DNA of 25,201 nucleotides from Gemmatimonadales bacterium UBA2982. Its GTDB lineage: Bacteria; Gemmatimonadota; Gemmatimonadetes; Longimicrobiales; Gaopeijiaceae. A program made the translations under genes and the position numbers. The DNA is taken from NCBI GenBank assembly GCA_002347035.1, contig DEAM01000001.1, forward strand, positions 67,360 to 92,560, in the 5' to 3' direction. Below, piece by piece: positions 8,641-17,077 of the stretch (positions are counted from its first letter, which is position 1; the number at the start of each line of letters is the position of its first letter). The notes beneath the pieces were generated by a model. It ran no database searches. It was not told the origin of the DNA and saw nothing but the letters and a program-made list of their open reading frames with translations.

Positions 8641-9404
8641 GTCTAGACATCACATATGCCCGGGATTTAGTCGCCCAGGCCAGTAGCATCGTCGTTCTGA
8701 CTGGCGCAGGTGTTTCTGCCGAATCAGGGGTTCCAACGTTCAGGGGGCCGGGTAGTCTCTGGAAATCGCACCGGCCGGAAGAGCTAGCAACGCCAGAGGC
8801 TTTTGCACGCGACCCTCGGCTAGTTTGGGAATGGTATGCATGGCGGAGAAGCTTGGTAGCTGACTGCGCACCTAATCCCGCTCACGAATGTCTGGCCCGT
8901 CTAGCGCTCGACCATGAATCAACCAGGCTCGTGACTCAAAATGTTGATGGACTTCATCATCGAGCCGCGGATTCCGTCGCTGCAGATCATGAAGACCCGT
9001 CCCGAGCGTATCCACTCGAGGTCCACGGCGCGATCCATCGGGACCGATGTTCGGGCTGCGATCGGCGTACGCCCGGTCGCAACGACATCGAGGCCAGTTC
9101 GACGGATTCTCTGCCCCATTGTGAGAATTGCCAGAGCCTGCTGAGACCCGACGTTGTCTGGTTTGGTGAGGCTCTCGACTCAACGATTATCAATGATTCA
9201 TTTGAGGCCGCCCGATCGGCTGACCTCTGCCTGGTCATAGGCACAAGTGCAGTCGTCTATCCAGCAGCTTCTGTGCCGGAGATTACGCTGGACTCCGGGG
9301 GCACTGTGATCGAGGTGAACCCTCAAGAGACCCATCTTTCCCCGCGGTCCTCGGTAAGTCTGAAGGGGCGTGCTGGAGAGGTTCTCCCGGACATTCTCGA
9401 CTAG
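8637..9404 (+). CDS. cobB: NAD-dependent protein deacylase, sirtuin (SIRT5/CobB class III-like)
   Basis: 255 residues, full length for a bacterial sirtuin. NAD-binding marks are LTGAGVSAESGVPTFRG (21-37), QNVDGLH (101-107), GTSAVVYPA (202-210) and EVNPQ (226-230). The catalytic base is His130 in EVHG. Four zinc cysteines are present as C138-x2-C141 and C162-x2-C165. A Tyr67-x2-Arg70 pair (WYAWRR) matches the YxxR motif that reads the acid of succinyl, malonyl or glutaryl lysine in SIRT5/CobB, so a desuccinylase/deacylase is more likely than a plain deacetylase. It starts at GTG 8637, overlapping the stop of the DUF423 gene (GTGA), which implies translational coupling. Confidence 0.95.
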   Translation: MSLDITYARDLVAQASSIVVLTGAGVSAESGVPTFRGPGSLWKSHRPEELATPEAFARDPRLVWEWYAWRRSLVADCAPNPAHECLARLALDHESTRLVTQNVDGLHHRAADSVAADHEDPSRAYPLEVHGAIHRDRCSGCDRRTPGRNDIEASSTDSLPHCENCQSLLRPDVVWFGEALDSTIINDSFEAARSADLCLVIGTSAVVYPAASVPEITLDSGGTVIEVNPQETHLSPRSSVSLKGRAGEVLPDILD

Positions 9405-9530
9405 TAAGCCTCTCCCTTAACAAGGGCAGCCCTACTAAGTGAGTGAATCCGACCACTGGCATAGTGGAAATTAGAAACGGAACTGGCACGTGGAACACCC
9501 CTTGCGACCGCCAGGATCCGTTTACCCCCC

Positions 9531-10052
9531 CTACCGCATCGGATCGGGCCGGCCGAACCTGTTCGGTCCCTCACTGCCCCCAAGAAACGCAATCACGATC
9601 AGGACTCTTAGGGCGTAAACGAGCCCCGCAAAGACCGCGATCGCCAAGACGTACCGGGTAGGATATAGCATCTCCCGAAACGCTTCATCCTGGCCCCAAG
9701 ATGCCATGAACGAGGCTATAGCGAACAGAATGATCCATGCGGCCGCTACATGTTTTCCGGTCATGTCTCGATCATGGAGTCGCTTAACGAAGCCCACGGT
9801 GTACACCCAGAATGTTACCAGCAGAGCTACAACGAACGGCACCGGGTAAGCCTCCCCAGCTACTGTTGCTATAACAACAAGCAGCAGCGTGAACGGAAGG
9901 ACGAGCCGTATCCAGAAAGTACTTCGCGAGATACGTCCTTTAAGTGACGTATAAAGGGTCCAACGATCAGTCTGGCGCGCGCCACACACCGGACACACAC
10001 GGGCTTTGTCGCTGATCTCTTCCGCGCAGTCGTAACAGCTGATTAGCCCCAT
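9531..10052 (-). CDS. zinc-ribbon DUF805 membrane protein
   Basis: 173 residues. The N-terminus has a small zinc ribbon (Cys6-x2-Cys9 and Cys20-x2-Cys23). A DUF805 domain follows: LKGRISRSTFW, a four-helix membrane region, VKRLHDRDMTG between helices, and the closing motif FLGGSEGPNRFGRPDP. DUF805 proteins are widespread inner-membrane proteins with no firm function; a zinc ribbon before the domain is a known variant. It is a single gene on the minus strand, 79 bp downstream of the cytochrome gene. It converges on the sirtuin gene across 126 bp that hold only short weak hairpins (e.g. 9414-9426). Confidence 0.9.
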   Translation of the reverse strand: MGLISCYDCAEEISDKARVCPVCGARQTDRWTLYTSLKGRISRSTFWIRLVLPFTLLLVVIATVAGEAYPVPFVVALLVTFWVYTVGFVKRLHDRDMTGKHVAAAWIILFAIASFMASWGQDEAFREMLYPTRYVLAIAVFAGLVYALRVLIVIAFLGGSEGPNRFGRPDPMR

Positions 10053-10131
10053 ACTCAGACTCTACTCCTACCCCACTTAGACAATGGGGCAGCGCGTATT
10101 GAGACCGTCTCAGTTTGGACCTGAGAAACCC

Positions 10132-10695
10132 TCAGTATGGGTAACCCGGAAGTCGTGGCTGGCCAGGCGCGTAATCTGGCAGAGGAGCCCAGGCATGCTC
10201 GTTTGGCATCTCTACCATTGGCAGACTCTGGGCGTCCATCACCTCGTCTTCCTCGATGATGTCATTCCAGTAGAGCATCAAGGCAGTCAGCTGGTAGACC
10301 TCATCCGGCTCGAGCGTCCCTTCTCTGTTGAGAGGCATCCCGCGGTTGATGTAATCCCAAACTGCGGTCGCATACGGAGAACGAATGCCCAGGATCCGTC
10401 CTAGATTCCAAGGATGGACGTCTCCGTCTCGGTCGTACTTCACCAGTCTCGGGGCCCGACCCTCTGTTCCGTCCCTACCATGGCATCTCGCACATTGACG
10501 CCGGTACACGAGTGCACCTTCCTCAGCCGTGCCCTGCCCTTCCGGAAGCTCTGCTCCGGTAGGACTAATGGAGATGTCCCAGACACGCACTTCCTCAGCG
10601 GTCGGGGTCCGTCCCAGACCGAACGTCGGTGACTGGGCCAGCACAGAGCTGGCCCCGAGGAGCATTAGGACCAGAAGAGTCTTAAGCGAGCCCAT
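10132..10695 (-). CDS. periplasmic monoheme cytochrome c, partner of SoxC-like dehydrogenase
   Basis: 187 residues. A signal peptide (LLVLMLLGASSVLA, cleavage near residue 20) exports it. One class I cytochrome c domain carries the heme site CARCH (68-72) and a likely Met120 axial ligand in NRGMP. The start overlaps the end of the upstream molybdoenzyme gene by 14 bp, so the two are coupled. This fits the electron-accepting subunit of a periplasmic sulfite or sulfane dehydrogenase, as in SorAB or SoxCD. It is much shorter than the diheme SoxD of Paracoccus, so it is closer to a SorB-like or short SoxD-like subunit. After residue 145 there is a proline-rich tail with no recognised domain. Confidence 0.88.
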   Translation of the reverse strand: MGSLKTLLVLMLLGASSVLAQSPTFGLGRTPTAEEVRVWDISISPTGAELPEGQGTAEEGALVYRRQCARCHGRDGTEGRAPRLVKYDRDGDVHPWNLGRILGIRSPYATAVWDYINRGMPLNREGTLEPDEVYQLTALMLYWNDIIEEDEVMDAQSLPMVEMPNEHAWAPLPDYAPGQPRLPGYPY

Positions 10696-11962
10696 TTGTG
10701 ACGCTCCCGTCGCTCGCGACCCTCCAGGGCTGGATCGAGTTGTCCTGCCCTTTCACACTGAACCGTTCGCCCTCGGCGATTCCCCAGAACTCGCGAACTT
10801 CTTCACGGGTCGGCTGGATCGAGCCGATTGAGTCAATGCAGCGTGACATGAGCATGCATTCTGAGCCGTCCCAGGTCCAGTTGAAGCTGAACGCAGTGTG
10901 CGCCATCGGCTGCGGTTCACCCCGAAGGTCGGCATCGAACCAGGTATCTCCACCGTCGGTAGATACTTCAACCCTGCTAACGGCCCCTGTCCCAGACCAA
11001 GCGAGTCCGCGGACTTCATAGAATCCCGTTCCAGGAAGCTGCTGTTCCCCTGACGGAAAGGTGATGACCGACTTCGGACCGATCTGATAACTCAGTGCTG
11101 CGTCGTCGGCTTCGCGGCGAAGATGTCCGTAGTCGTTGTAGGTCATATAGAATTCGTCAACGACCTTGATACGTCTCAGCCACTTAACCGAAAGAATTCC
11201 CTCGAAGCCAGGAACCACGAGTCGAAGTGGGTAGCCCTGCTGGGGGCGAATATCTTCGCCGTTCATCGCATAGGCCACGATCATGTCTTCCATCGCCTTC
11301 TCGATCGGAAGGCTGGAGGCACCCTTCACTTCCTCGACCCCTTCCGCCACGATCCACTTACCGGCCTCTTGTACCCCTGCCTCTTCGAGAAGCGTTGAGA
11401 GCAGGACTCCTGTCCATTCCGCACAGCTGGTCATCCCGTGCGACTCGATCAGCGTCTTCCGCTGGGGGCTCGCGCGATTCCCTGCACACTCGATGAAATG
11501 AAGGCGTGTGACCGATGGCATGCGCTTCAGCTCTTCCATCGTGAAGATCAGTTCACGGTCGACCAATCCGTGGATCATCAGCCGGTGCTGGGCCGGATCG
11601 ATGTCGGGAACGAACGATCCGCGCGTCGTCCCGATGTAGTGCAGCGCTGACGGCGTGATCGCGCCAACCTGATCTTGCAGGGGGGAACCGACATGGAAGA
11701 CCAGCCCGAATTCGTCGGGCGATGGTCTGCCGTTGACCGGTTCACGCACGGACGTCACGAACCGCGCACGTTCGCCGTAAGCGATCAGCTCGTCACTCGA
11801 ATAGTCCGGGATCTCTTGGGACTGCCCCTTCGCCATCGGGACTTCCTGTCCAGATGCTGTAGCCTCACGGATAACGGGCTCTACTGCGCCCAATGTCAAA
11901 CCACCGGCCAAAGCAGCGCCGCGTTTTAGGAACACCCTTCGATCAGGTCGGTCCACAGCCAT
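10682..11962 (-). CDS. soxC: SoxC/SorA-type sulfite (sulfane) dehydrogenase, molybdopterin subunit
   Basis: 426 residues. A twin-arginine signal (DRRVFLKRGAALAGG) exports the folded enzyme. The sulfite-oxidase-fold Mo domain spans about 95-285: DIDPAQHRLMIHGLVDR, then HFIECAGN with the molybdenum-ligand Cys159, SCAEWTGVLLSTLLEEAG, YPLRLVVPGFEG and VKWLRRIKV. A dimerisation domain follows (about 290-385; SVITFPSG, VEVSTDGGDTWFDADL). Wording is closest to SoxC, but SoxC and SorA cannot be told apart safely by eye. Electrons should pass to the cytochrome encoded just downstream. The start has AGGAG six bases before ATG 11962. No other sox genes (XYZAB) lie in the window, so simple periplasmic sulfite oxidation is as likely as a full Sox pathway. 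Confidence 0.93.
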   Translation of the reverse strand: MAVDRPDRRVFLKRGAALAGGLTLGAVEPVIREATASGQEVPMAKGQSQEIPDYSSDELIAYGERARFVTSVREPVNGRPSPDEFGLVFHVGSPLQDQVGAITPSALHYIGTTRGSFVPDIDPAQHRLMIHGLVDRELIFTMEELKRMPSVTRLHFIECAGNRASPQRKTLIESHGMTSCAEWTGVLLSTLLEEAGVQEAGKWIVAEGVEEVKGASSLPIEKAMEDMIVAYAMNGEDIRPQQGYPLRLVVPGFEGILSVKWLRRIKVVDEFYMTYNDYGHLRREADDAALSYQIGPKSVITFPSGEQQLPGTGFYEVRGLAWSGTGAVSRVEVSTDGGDTWFDADLRGEPQPMAHTAFSFNWTWDGSECMLMSRCIDSIGSIQPTREEVREFWGIAEGERFSVKGQDNSIQPWRVASDGSVTNGLA

Positions 11963-12162
11963 GGGTTTCTCCTTCAGAGATCAAGTTACCCGGACACCTT
12001 TTTCCACACCTCAAACTAGATTGTTTCCGCCGACCCGCAACTTATTTGTAATGCATACTACGGAGGTCCTGTTGAGTGCCCAGATCTCGTCATCCCTCAG
12101 ATTCATGGACCGTTTGCGGTGGGTCCACTGTCGAACCACTTTGGAACCCAGCCTAAAGCCCT

Positions 12163-12179
12163 ATCAGTGTAATACTGAT
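12163..12179. promoter_or_regulatory. 17-bp inverted repeat upstream of tandem membrane proteins
   Basis: ATCAGT and ACTGAT arms flank GTAAT (a near-perfect 8-1-8 dyad). The site lies 30 bp before the first paralog's start, in the intergenic region shared with divergent soxC. Its length and position suit an operator; no regulator can be named. Confidence 0.4.
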
Positions 12180-12208
12180 CGCCGCCCTTCAAGCTCGGAG
12201 GTAGTTCA

Positions 12209-12586
12209 ATGTCGGAGAGACTTAAGCCCATGCTTGGCGCATACCTCGCACTCTATGTCGTCGCCTACTGTGGAGTGAGATTTATTTTTGCGGGCATGCT
12301 CCCTGAACCGCCATTTGAGCCGATACTCAGCATGCCCTTTGCTTTACTTGTCTTTGCAGCGGTCGTCATCGTCTTCTTCGATTGGGTGGTGCAGCAGTGG
12401 GGTAATCCAGTAAAGACCGCAATTATTTTGACTGTATCACAGATTCTGATGGTAGATGTCTACTACGTTCTCAATGGAGGTAGAGACATCCCTGCAGCGG
12501 TGGTAAGCGCGCTCATCCTTTTGGTCTCGGCATGGGCGTACGGTACGACGTACAGCAGACTGAGTTCTTCGCCTATCCTGGGGTGA
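12209..12586 (+). CDS. small four-helix membrane protein, paralog 1, unknown family
   Basis: 125 residues with four predicted transmembrane helices (about 8-30, 38-60, 68-88, 93-112). I do not recognise the family. The most striking segment is FFDWVVQQWGNPVKTA between helices 2 and 3, kept identical in the next gene, which suggests it is the functional core. Start ATG 12209 follows a strong GGAGGT six bases upstream. The C-terminal AWAYGTTYSRLSS also recurs in the paralog. The gene is read divergently from soxC (247 bp apart) and is followed 33 bp later by its duplicate, so they are probably one transcription unit. Function cannot be given. Confidence 0.85.
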   Translation: MSERLKPMLGAYLALYVVAYCGVRFIFAGMLPEPPFEPILSMPFALLVFAAVVIVFFDWVVQQWGNPVKTAIILTVSQILMVDVYYVLNGGRDIPAAVVSALILLVSAWAYGTTYSRLSSSPILG

Positions 12587-12619
12587 AGGCACTGCTCTTC
12601 TAACACCGGAGGTACTTCA

Positions 12620-12985
12620 ATGTCCAACAGACTCAAGCCTATCGTGGGAGCATGGGTGGCCAACTTCGTGGTCGCCTTCGTTGGGGTCACATACATCTTC
12701 GGGCCGATGAGTGCGAATGCACCCGAAAGCAGCCCCATCTTCTCTACACCGGTGTCTATAGCCGTCTTCGGTGTTATTGGCGTTTTATTCTTCGACTGGG
12801 TAGTGCAGCAGTGGGGCAACCCAGTAAAGACCGCGATGATCTTGGCACTATCTCAGATTCTGTTTGTAGACGTGTTCTATGTCTTCATCGGCAACCGGGG
12901 AATCGGCGTGGCACTTACGAGCGCTGTAATTCTATTGATCGGTGCATGGGCGTACGGTACGGCCTACGCGAAGCTCAGCTCTTAG
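12620..12985 (+). CDS. small four-helix membrane protein, paralog 2, unknown family
   Basis: 121 residues, the same four-helix layout as the preceding gene and clearly its duplicate: MSNRLKPIVGAW versus MSERLKPMLGAY, identical FFDWVVQQWGNPVKTA, SQIL with VDV, and AWAYGT near the end. The ribosome-binding leader is also duplicated (CGGAGGTACTTCAATGTC versus CGGAGGTAGTTCAATGTC), so copying included the leader. The loop between helices 1 and 2 differs most. The unit is closed by a strong hairpin at 13020-13063. The pair may form a heteromer, or one copy may be diverging; function is unknown. Confidence 0.85.
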   Translation: MSNRLKPIVGAWVANFVVAFVGVTYIFGPMSANAPESSPIFSTPVSIAVFGVIGVLFFDWVVQQWGNPVKTAMILALSQILFVDVFYVFIGNRGIGVALTSAVILLIGAWAYGTAYAKLSS

Positions 12986-13019
12986 GCTCAGACTCGGGGA
13001 CAAATCCTGAGGTTGAAAT

Positions 13020-13063
13020 AAAAGAGGAACGGCAGGGCCAGTGAGCACTGCCGTTCCTCTTTT
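13020..13063. terminator. strong bidirectional hairpin terminator
   Basis: A perfect 16-bp stem, AAAAGAGGAACGGCAG (13020-13035) with its complement (13048-13063), encloses a 12-base loop and ends in TTTT on the plus strand (AAAA at the other edge). It sits between the second membrane-protein gene and the converging gene at 13095, so it can stop transcription both ways. Confidence 0.9.
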
Positions 13064-13094
13064 CTAACTCTACAAAATCACTTGGTGTTAGCTG

Positions 13095-14195
13095 CTACTC
13101 GTGCCCACCTTCATCCGAACTTTTCTGCTGCTGGGTCCAGTGTCGCTCCCACCTATGGCTGGCGTCCATTTCCTCAATCCTTTTTTCATGCTGGGCTAGC
13201 TCTAGCGCTTCCTTTGTGGTCGAATCCCTAAGTGCTTCGACCAGGGACCACTTCTTTCTATCCACATCTGTTCTCTTCCGTAACCCCAACTCCTCTGCTT
13301 TAGCCTCAAGCGTTTCAGCAATGGTGTCGGGATCGCCTATCTCTCCCTCTTTTCCACCAGCTACTTGGAAGCGGATAAACCACCGGAGGTGTCGCTGGAA
13401 GTCGTCTTCTTCTCCTGATCTTTGGGGAGGCGTTCTTTTCACAAACCCAAGGTTAGTGCCCATTTCTTCTTCAGCCTCAACAAGCCGTTCCTCTACTCCT
13501 TCATGTACTTTTGCTAAAAACGCCTCGCGCGATATCAGTTCTGGATACCACGTCCACGTCAACGAAATCGGAAGGCTGATCGGTGGGCCAGTCTTGAGAA
13601 ATCCTGGTGCCCACTTCAACTCACCGCTGGCTGAAGGACGAACATATGCCGTCCATACAAAGAGCGTATGCATCGGAACGTTCCAGCTCCAGAGATCAAG
13701 CAGCCCGTGCTCCCAGCACCATTCCTCGAAGGTCGCCCGAAAATCATTCACAAGACCATCGTAGTCGGTGCCTTGTATCCTTCGTAACTGCCATATGAGC
13801 GACGCGGGTTCGGACATGAGTTGCTCCACGTCTTCCTTGTCACTGCCGCGAAAAGAGAGTGCCCCCCCCCAATCGGAGACGTTAAGGAAGCCTGCCTCGA
13901 ACAATTTTTCGTAACTCGGTAGCACGTCGTCGCGAAGCTTCCCTAGAACCTGAGGAACAATCTCCTGGATCAATTCAAAAAATTCGACGCGAAGGAGGTC
14001 GTGTGGCGAGTAACGTTCAGGATGGTACCAGAGGCTGGATACACTATCGTTCACTTCTGCCGCAGAAGCGGCCTTATCCTTGGCTCGCTTCTGCCTATGA
14101 AGTTGGGTAAGCCTTTCCGCTTGCTGCTCTTTGCTTAATTGGTCCCACTCTTTGTCGAGTCGGTCCCACTCAGTCCGCTGCTCTTTCCTGCTCAT
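13095..14195 (-). CDS. hypothetical protein, unrecognised, coiled-coil and Trp-rich
   Basis: 366 residues with no signal peptide and no clear membrane helix, so probably cytoplasmic. I do not recognise the family. Residues 1-45 are very charged and helical (EWDRLDKEWDQLSKEQQAER), likely coiled coil. The middle is rich in tryptophan (EEWCWEHGLLDLWSWNVP, LTWTWYP). The C-terminal third is again charged and helical. ATG at 14195 is chosen as first in frame. Nine C in a row at 13862-13870 (plus strand), encoding part of WGGAL, is a slippage-prone tract. The gene stands alone on its strand between a terminator and a divergent SGNH hydrolase gene. Confidence 0.75.
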   Translation of the reverse strand: MSRKEQRTEWDRLDKEWDQLSKEQQAERLTQLHRQKRAKDKAASAAEVNDSVSSLWYHPERYSPHDLLRVEFFELIQEIVPQVLGKLRDDVLPSYEKLFEAGFLNVSDWGGALSFRGSDKEDVEQLMSEPASLIWQLRRIQGTDYDGLVNDFRATFEEWCWEHGLLDLWSWNVPMHTLFVWTAYVRPSASGELKWAPGFLKTGPPISLPISLTWTWYPELISREAFLAKVHEGVEERLVEAEEEMGTNLGFVKRTPPQRSGEEDDFQRHLRWFIRFQVAGGKEGEIGDPDTIAETLEAKAEELGLRKRTDVDRKKWSLVEALRDSTTKEALELAQHEKRIEEMDASHRWERHWTQQQKSSDEGGHE

Positions 14196-14277
14196 GGCAG
14201 AAACAATATCTCTTCACTCAACTAGGCGCATGGTCAGACGACGCACGGTGTGCACCGCCCTAAACGAGATAGTTAAG

Positions 14278-15522
14278 ATGACAAGAGCTGCGCAGGTCAT
14301 GAGGACACTGACGGTCCTCGTAGGGGTCGCCACCGTGACCGAGCTTGGATTCGCTTCGACCGTGTCTGCGCAAGCAAATACAGATGCCCGCTGGATAACA
14401 GCTTGGGGAACGTCTCAGCAGTCGCTTGGTCCGACGATGATTACGAATGCTACCGTGCGCATGATCGCGCGCGTGACCGTCGGGGGCGAGGCTGTTCGGG
14501 TCCGCCTCGACAACACTTTCGGCGAAACGCCACTCGTTATCGGGGAGGCCTACATCGGTCCCGTCATGCGCGGAGCCGGACTCACGGCAGGCTCGAACAG
14601 TCAGATTCGGTTCGGCAGTTCGGGAAGTGTGACTATCCCAGTAGGGGGCACAGTAACGAGCGATCCTATTCGGATGAACGTCATGGCTCGCCAAGATCTA
14701 GCCATAAGCCTCTATATACCGGAAACCAATGTCCAACCTAGCCAGCATAGCCAGGCGTATGTGACGTCTTATTTGAGCGACAACGGGTCCGGCAATGTGA
14801 CCAACACCCAATCGTCAGAGCCCTTTACTGGTACGACAACGTCTACCTTCTGGCTCAAGTCGATTGACGTCCTTACCGAATCGGCCACTGGTTCAATCGT
14901 AGGCTTCGGCGATTCGATTACCGATGGTGTCTGCAGCACGCTTAACGCTCACGACCGGTGGCAGGACTGGGTTGCCGCCCGGCTTTATTTGGCATCGCCT
15001 AACGCACATCCCGCTATGGTGAACGAAGGGATCAGCGGCAATACGGTAACCAGCGAAGGGCTCCAGCCACCCCCGAACAGCCCACCAGGCCTCGAGCGGC
15101 TGGAGCGCGACGTCTTCTCACACGAGGGCGTCACGCACGTCGTCCTTTTCATGGGTACCAATGACATCCGGCGCGAAGTCTCAGCGGCCGCACTGATAGC
15201 GGGAATGGAGGAGATTGCAGAACGCATCAGGGCACGGGGCCTGATGGTTATTGGCACCACGATCATTCCACGGCACAACCGGGCCGCAAGCGGTACGAAT
15301 ACGGGATGGACACCCGAGAAAAGCAATATTCGTCGAGAGGTAAACGAATGGATCCGTAATACAGGGTCATTCGACAGCGTGCTAGACTTTGACACCGTCG
15401 TGCGGGACCCGGACGATCCCGATCGCATCGCCCCAACATTCGATTGCGACGGAATCCATCCCAATCCGCGTGGCTACCTTGAGATGGGTGGTTCCGTGCC
15501 CCTCGAATTGTTAACACCCTGA
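14278..15522 (+). CDS. secreted SGNH/GDSL-family hydrolase (XynE-like)
   Basis: About 414 residues. A signal peptide (LTVLVGVATVTELGFASTVSAQ) is followed by a beta-rich N-terminal region and an SGNH hydrolase domain from about residue 205. All four blocks are seen: FGDSITDG with nucleophile Ser213, the block II Gly in NEGISGN, MGTNDI with Asn295, and DGIHPN with Asp391 and His394. This resembles the XynE-like branch of SGNH esterases, often carbohydrate deacetylases, but the substrate is not certain. ATG 14278 is preferred because it gives a clean signal peptide; ATG 14230 is possible, and a start further upstream would overlap the divergent gene. It precedes the cohesin lipoprotein by 55 bp and may share its transcript. 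Confidence 0.9.
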   Translation: MTRAAQVMRTLTVLVGVATVTELGFASTVSAQANTDARWITAWGTSQQSLGPTMITNATVRMIARVTVGGEAVRVRLDNTFGETPLVIGEAYIGPVMRGAGLTAGSNSQIRFGSSGSVTIPVGGTVTSDPIRMNVMARQDLAISLYIPETNVQPSQHSQAYVTSYLSDNGSGNVTNTQSSEPFTGTTTSTFWLKSIDVLTESATGSIVGFGDSITDGVCSTLNAHDRWQDWVAARLYLASPNAHPAMVNEGISGNTVTSEGLQPPPNSPPGLERLERDVFSHEGVTHVVLFMGTNDIRREVSAAALIAGMEEIAERIRARGLMVIGTTIIPRHNRAASGTNTGWTPEKSNIRREVNEWIRNTGSFDSVLDFDTVVRDPDDPDRIAPTFDCDGIHPNPRGYLEMGGSVPLELLTP

Positions 15523-15577
15523 ACCGAGTTGCACGCCTTTCAAGCTAAAGCATACGCTGCTTGATTAGGTCCTAGAT

Positions 15578-17077
15578 TTGCATTCTGAAAACAATAGGCA
15601 GACTGCACTGCGAAATTCATATCTGTTCGTCTTGGTCGTGATGGTTGCATGCGGAGGAAGTCCTTCTGAGCCAGGTAGTGGAAACTCTGGGACTTCTAAC
15701 ACACCAGTCGTAGTTCATCTGCAGCTCGCTGCTTCCCCTCGTTATACCAACCAAGCCGACTTTTCACTTTCCGGCTCGACGACCGGCAGCTCTACCGTCA
15801 CGGTCAATGGCGGCTCTGCTGCTGCTACTGCCGTCGCGAACGCACAGGGTGCATTTACGGTTTCAGTACCTCTCAACCTCAATCAAGCGAATAGCCTCAC
15901 AATCACGGCGACCGCCCCGACCGGGCTCGGCAGTACGCCACTCGCCCTGAGCGTTACACACGACGATGTGGCACCAACCCTCTCCGTCCAACATCCGAGC
16001 GACTCATTGTTCGATACCGACGGCGACTTCAGGGTCAACATTGCGTTTGGGTTTGATGATAACTCCAGCGGGATCGAGGTGATCTCAGTAACGAATGACC
16101 GCGCTCTCGGTGGTGGTGCTTCTATCGGTGGCGTTGATGCCGGAAGCAATCTCATGACAACAGCAGGAGGCGGATCTCTTGTAGTCGGGCCAGATACTGT
16201 TAGCTACAACGCATCACTCGAGGCCGAATTCCCTTTGGGTGCGAATACTCTAACTCTCAGTGTGACCGACTCTGCAGGCAACGCGCACGCCGAAACAGTT
16301 GAATTTGAAGTGTCCGGTACGGAACCGAGCTTTACCATGACCCAGCCGACCGACGGTGATGTTTTGGTGTGGCCTGGATTCGTCATCGCGGGTCAGTTCA
16401 GCGACGTTGCCGGAAAGATCGATCAGAGTGGCCTTACCTTTGTCGCGGACAAACCATTAATTGCATTAATGTCACAAGACGGAACCCAGGCCGAAGGTGC
16501 CGAAGCGGGAGAGAACTTCAGTCAACTGTTCACTTTCAGTGATACGACTGCAGAGCTTCGAGACGAGGGATTACATGCCTTCCCAGCCGGCGACCTGACA
16601 ATAACCGGTCAGGTAGCTGACCGAACCGGCACCCGTTCTCAATCCGATTCCGTTACCGTCACGTTCCCGGAAGCCCCTCACACATTGCTCGTCGTCAACT
16701 CGACCTCTGCGCCGGGTGCGACCGAACACGTCGTACCAATTGGCCTCACTAGCTTTCAAGGTTTTGGTGGCGTGCAATTTTCTCTCAATTTCGATCCAGA
16801 AGTGCTGACCGTAGACTCTCTCAGCTCCGAAGGCCGGGCACCTTCGACTCCTTTTTTTGAGATGCCGGCCGGGGGACAGCTGAATGTTATTTTAGTCGAC
16901 CTGAGTGGCGATCCGATCCCGCTAGGAAGTGGCATAGTCATTAATATCTATACTTCTGTGGGCGCGACGGCGGCAGTGCAAGATTTAGCGCTAACTATTT
17001 CAGACGTCGAAGTTGCTAACCAGGACGGGAACCCTGTGGACGTAGCTGTGTGGGACGGAGTGCTCGCGATACGATAA
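15578..17077 (+). CDS. cohesin-domain, Ig-like surface lipoprotein
   Basis: 499 residues. A short hydrophobic signal (YLFVLVVMVAC) ends at Cys25 followed by a Gly/Ser/Pro linker, typical of lipoproteins. Three beta-sandwich, Ig-like regions follow (about 45-125, 130-247, 250-365; e.g. TLTLSVTDSAGNAHAETV). The C-terminus (about 369-499) is a cohesin-type domain: HVVPIGLTSFQGFGGVQFSL, NFDPEVLTVDSL, LNVILVDLSG, then GVLAIR. Cohesins bind dockerin repeats, and the next gene encodes dockerin repeats. The start TTG 15578 has AGG eight bases upstream; no ATG would preserve the signal. Its TAA overlaps the subtilase ATG (TAATG). The proposed role is to hold the dockerin-bearing protease at the surface; that is inference. 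Confidence 0.8.
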   Translation: MHSENNRQTALRNSYLFVLVVMVACGGSPSEPGSGNSGTSNTPVVVHLQLAASPRYTNQADFSLSGSTTGSSTVTVNGGSAAATAVANAQGAFTVSVPLNLNQANSLTITATAPTGLGSTPLALSVTHDDVAPTLSVQHPSDSLFDTDGDFRVNIAFGFDDNSSGIEVISVTNDRALGGGASIGGVDAGSNLMTTAGGGSLVVGPDTVSYNASLEAEFPLGANTLTLSVTDSAGNAHAETVEFEVSGTEPSFTMTQPTDGDVLVWPGFVIAGQFSDVAGKIDQSGLTFVADKPLIALMSQDGTQAEGAEAGENFSQLFTFSDTTAELRDEGLHAFPAGDLTITGQVADRTGTRSQSDSVTVTFPEAPHTLLVVNSTSAPGATEHVVPIGLTSFQGFGGVQFSLNFDPEVLTVDSLSSEGRAPSTPFFEMPAGGQLNVILVDLSGDPIPLGSGIVINIYTSVGATAAVQDLALTISDVEVANQDGNPVDVAVWDGVLAIR

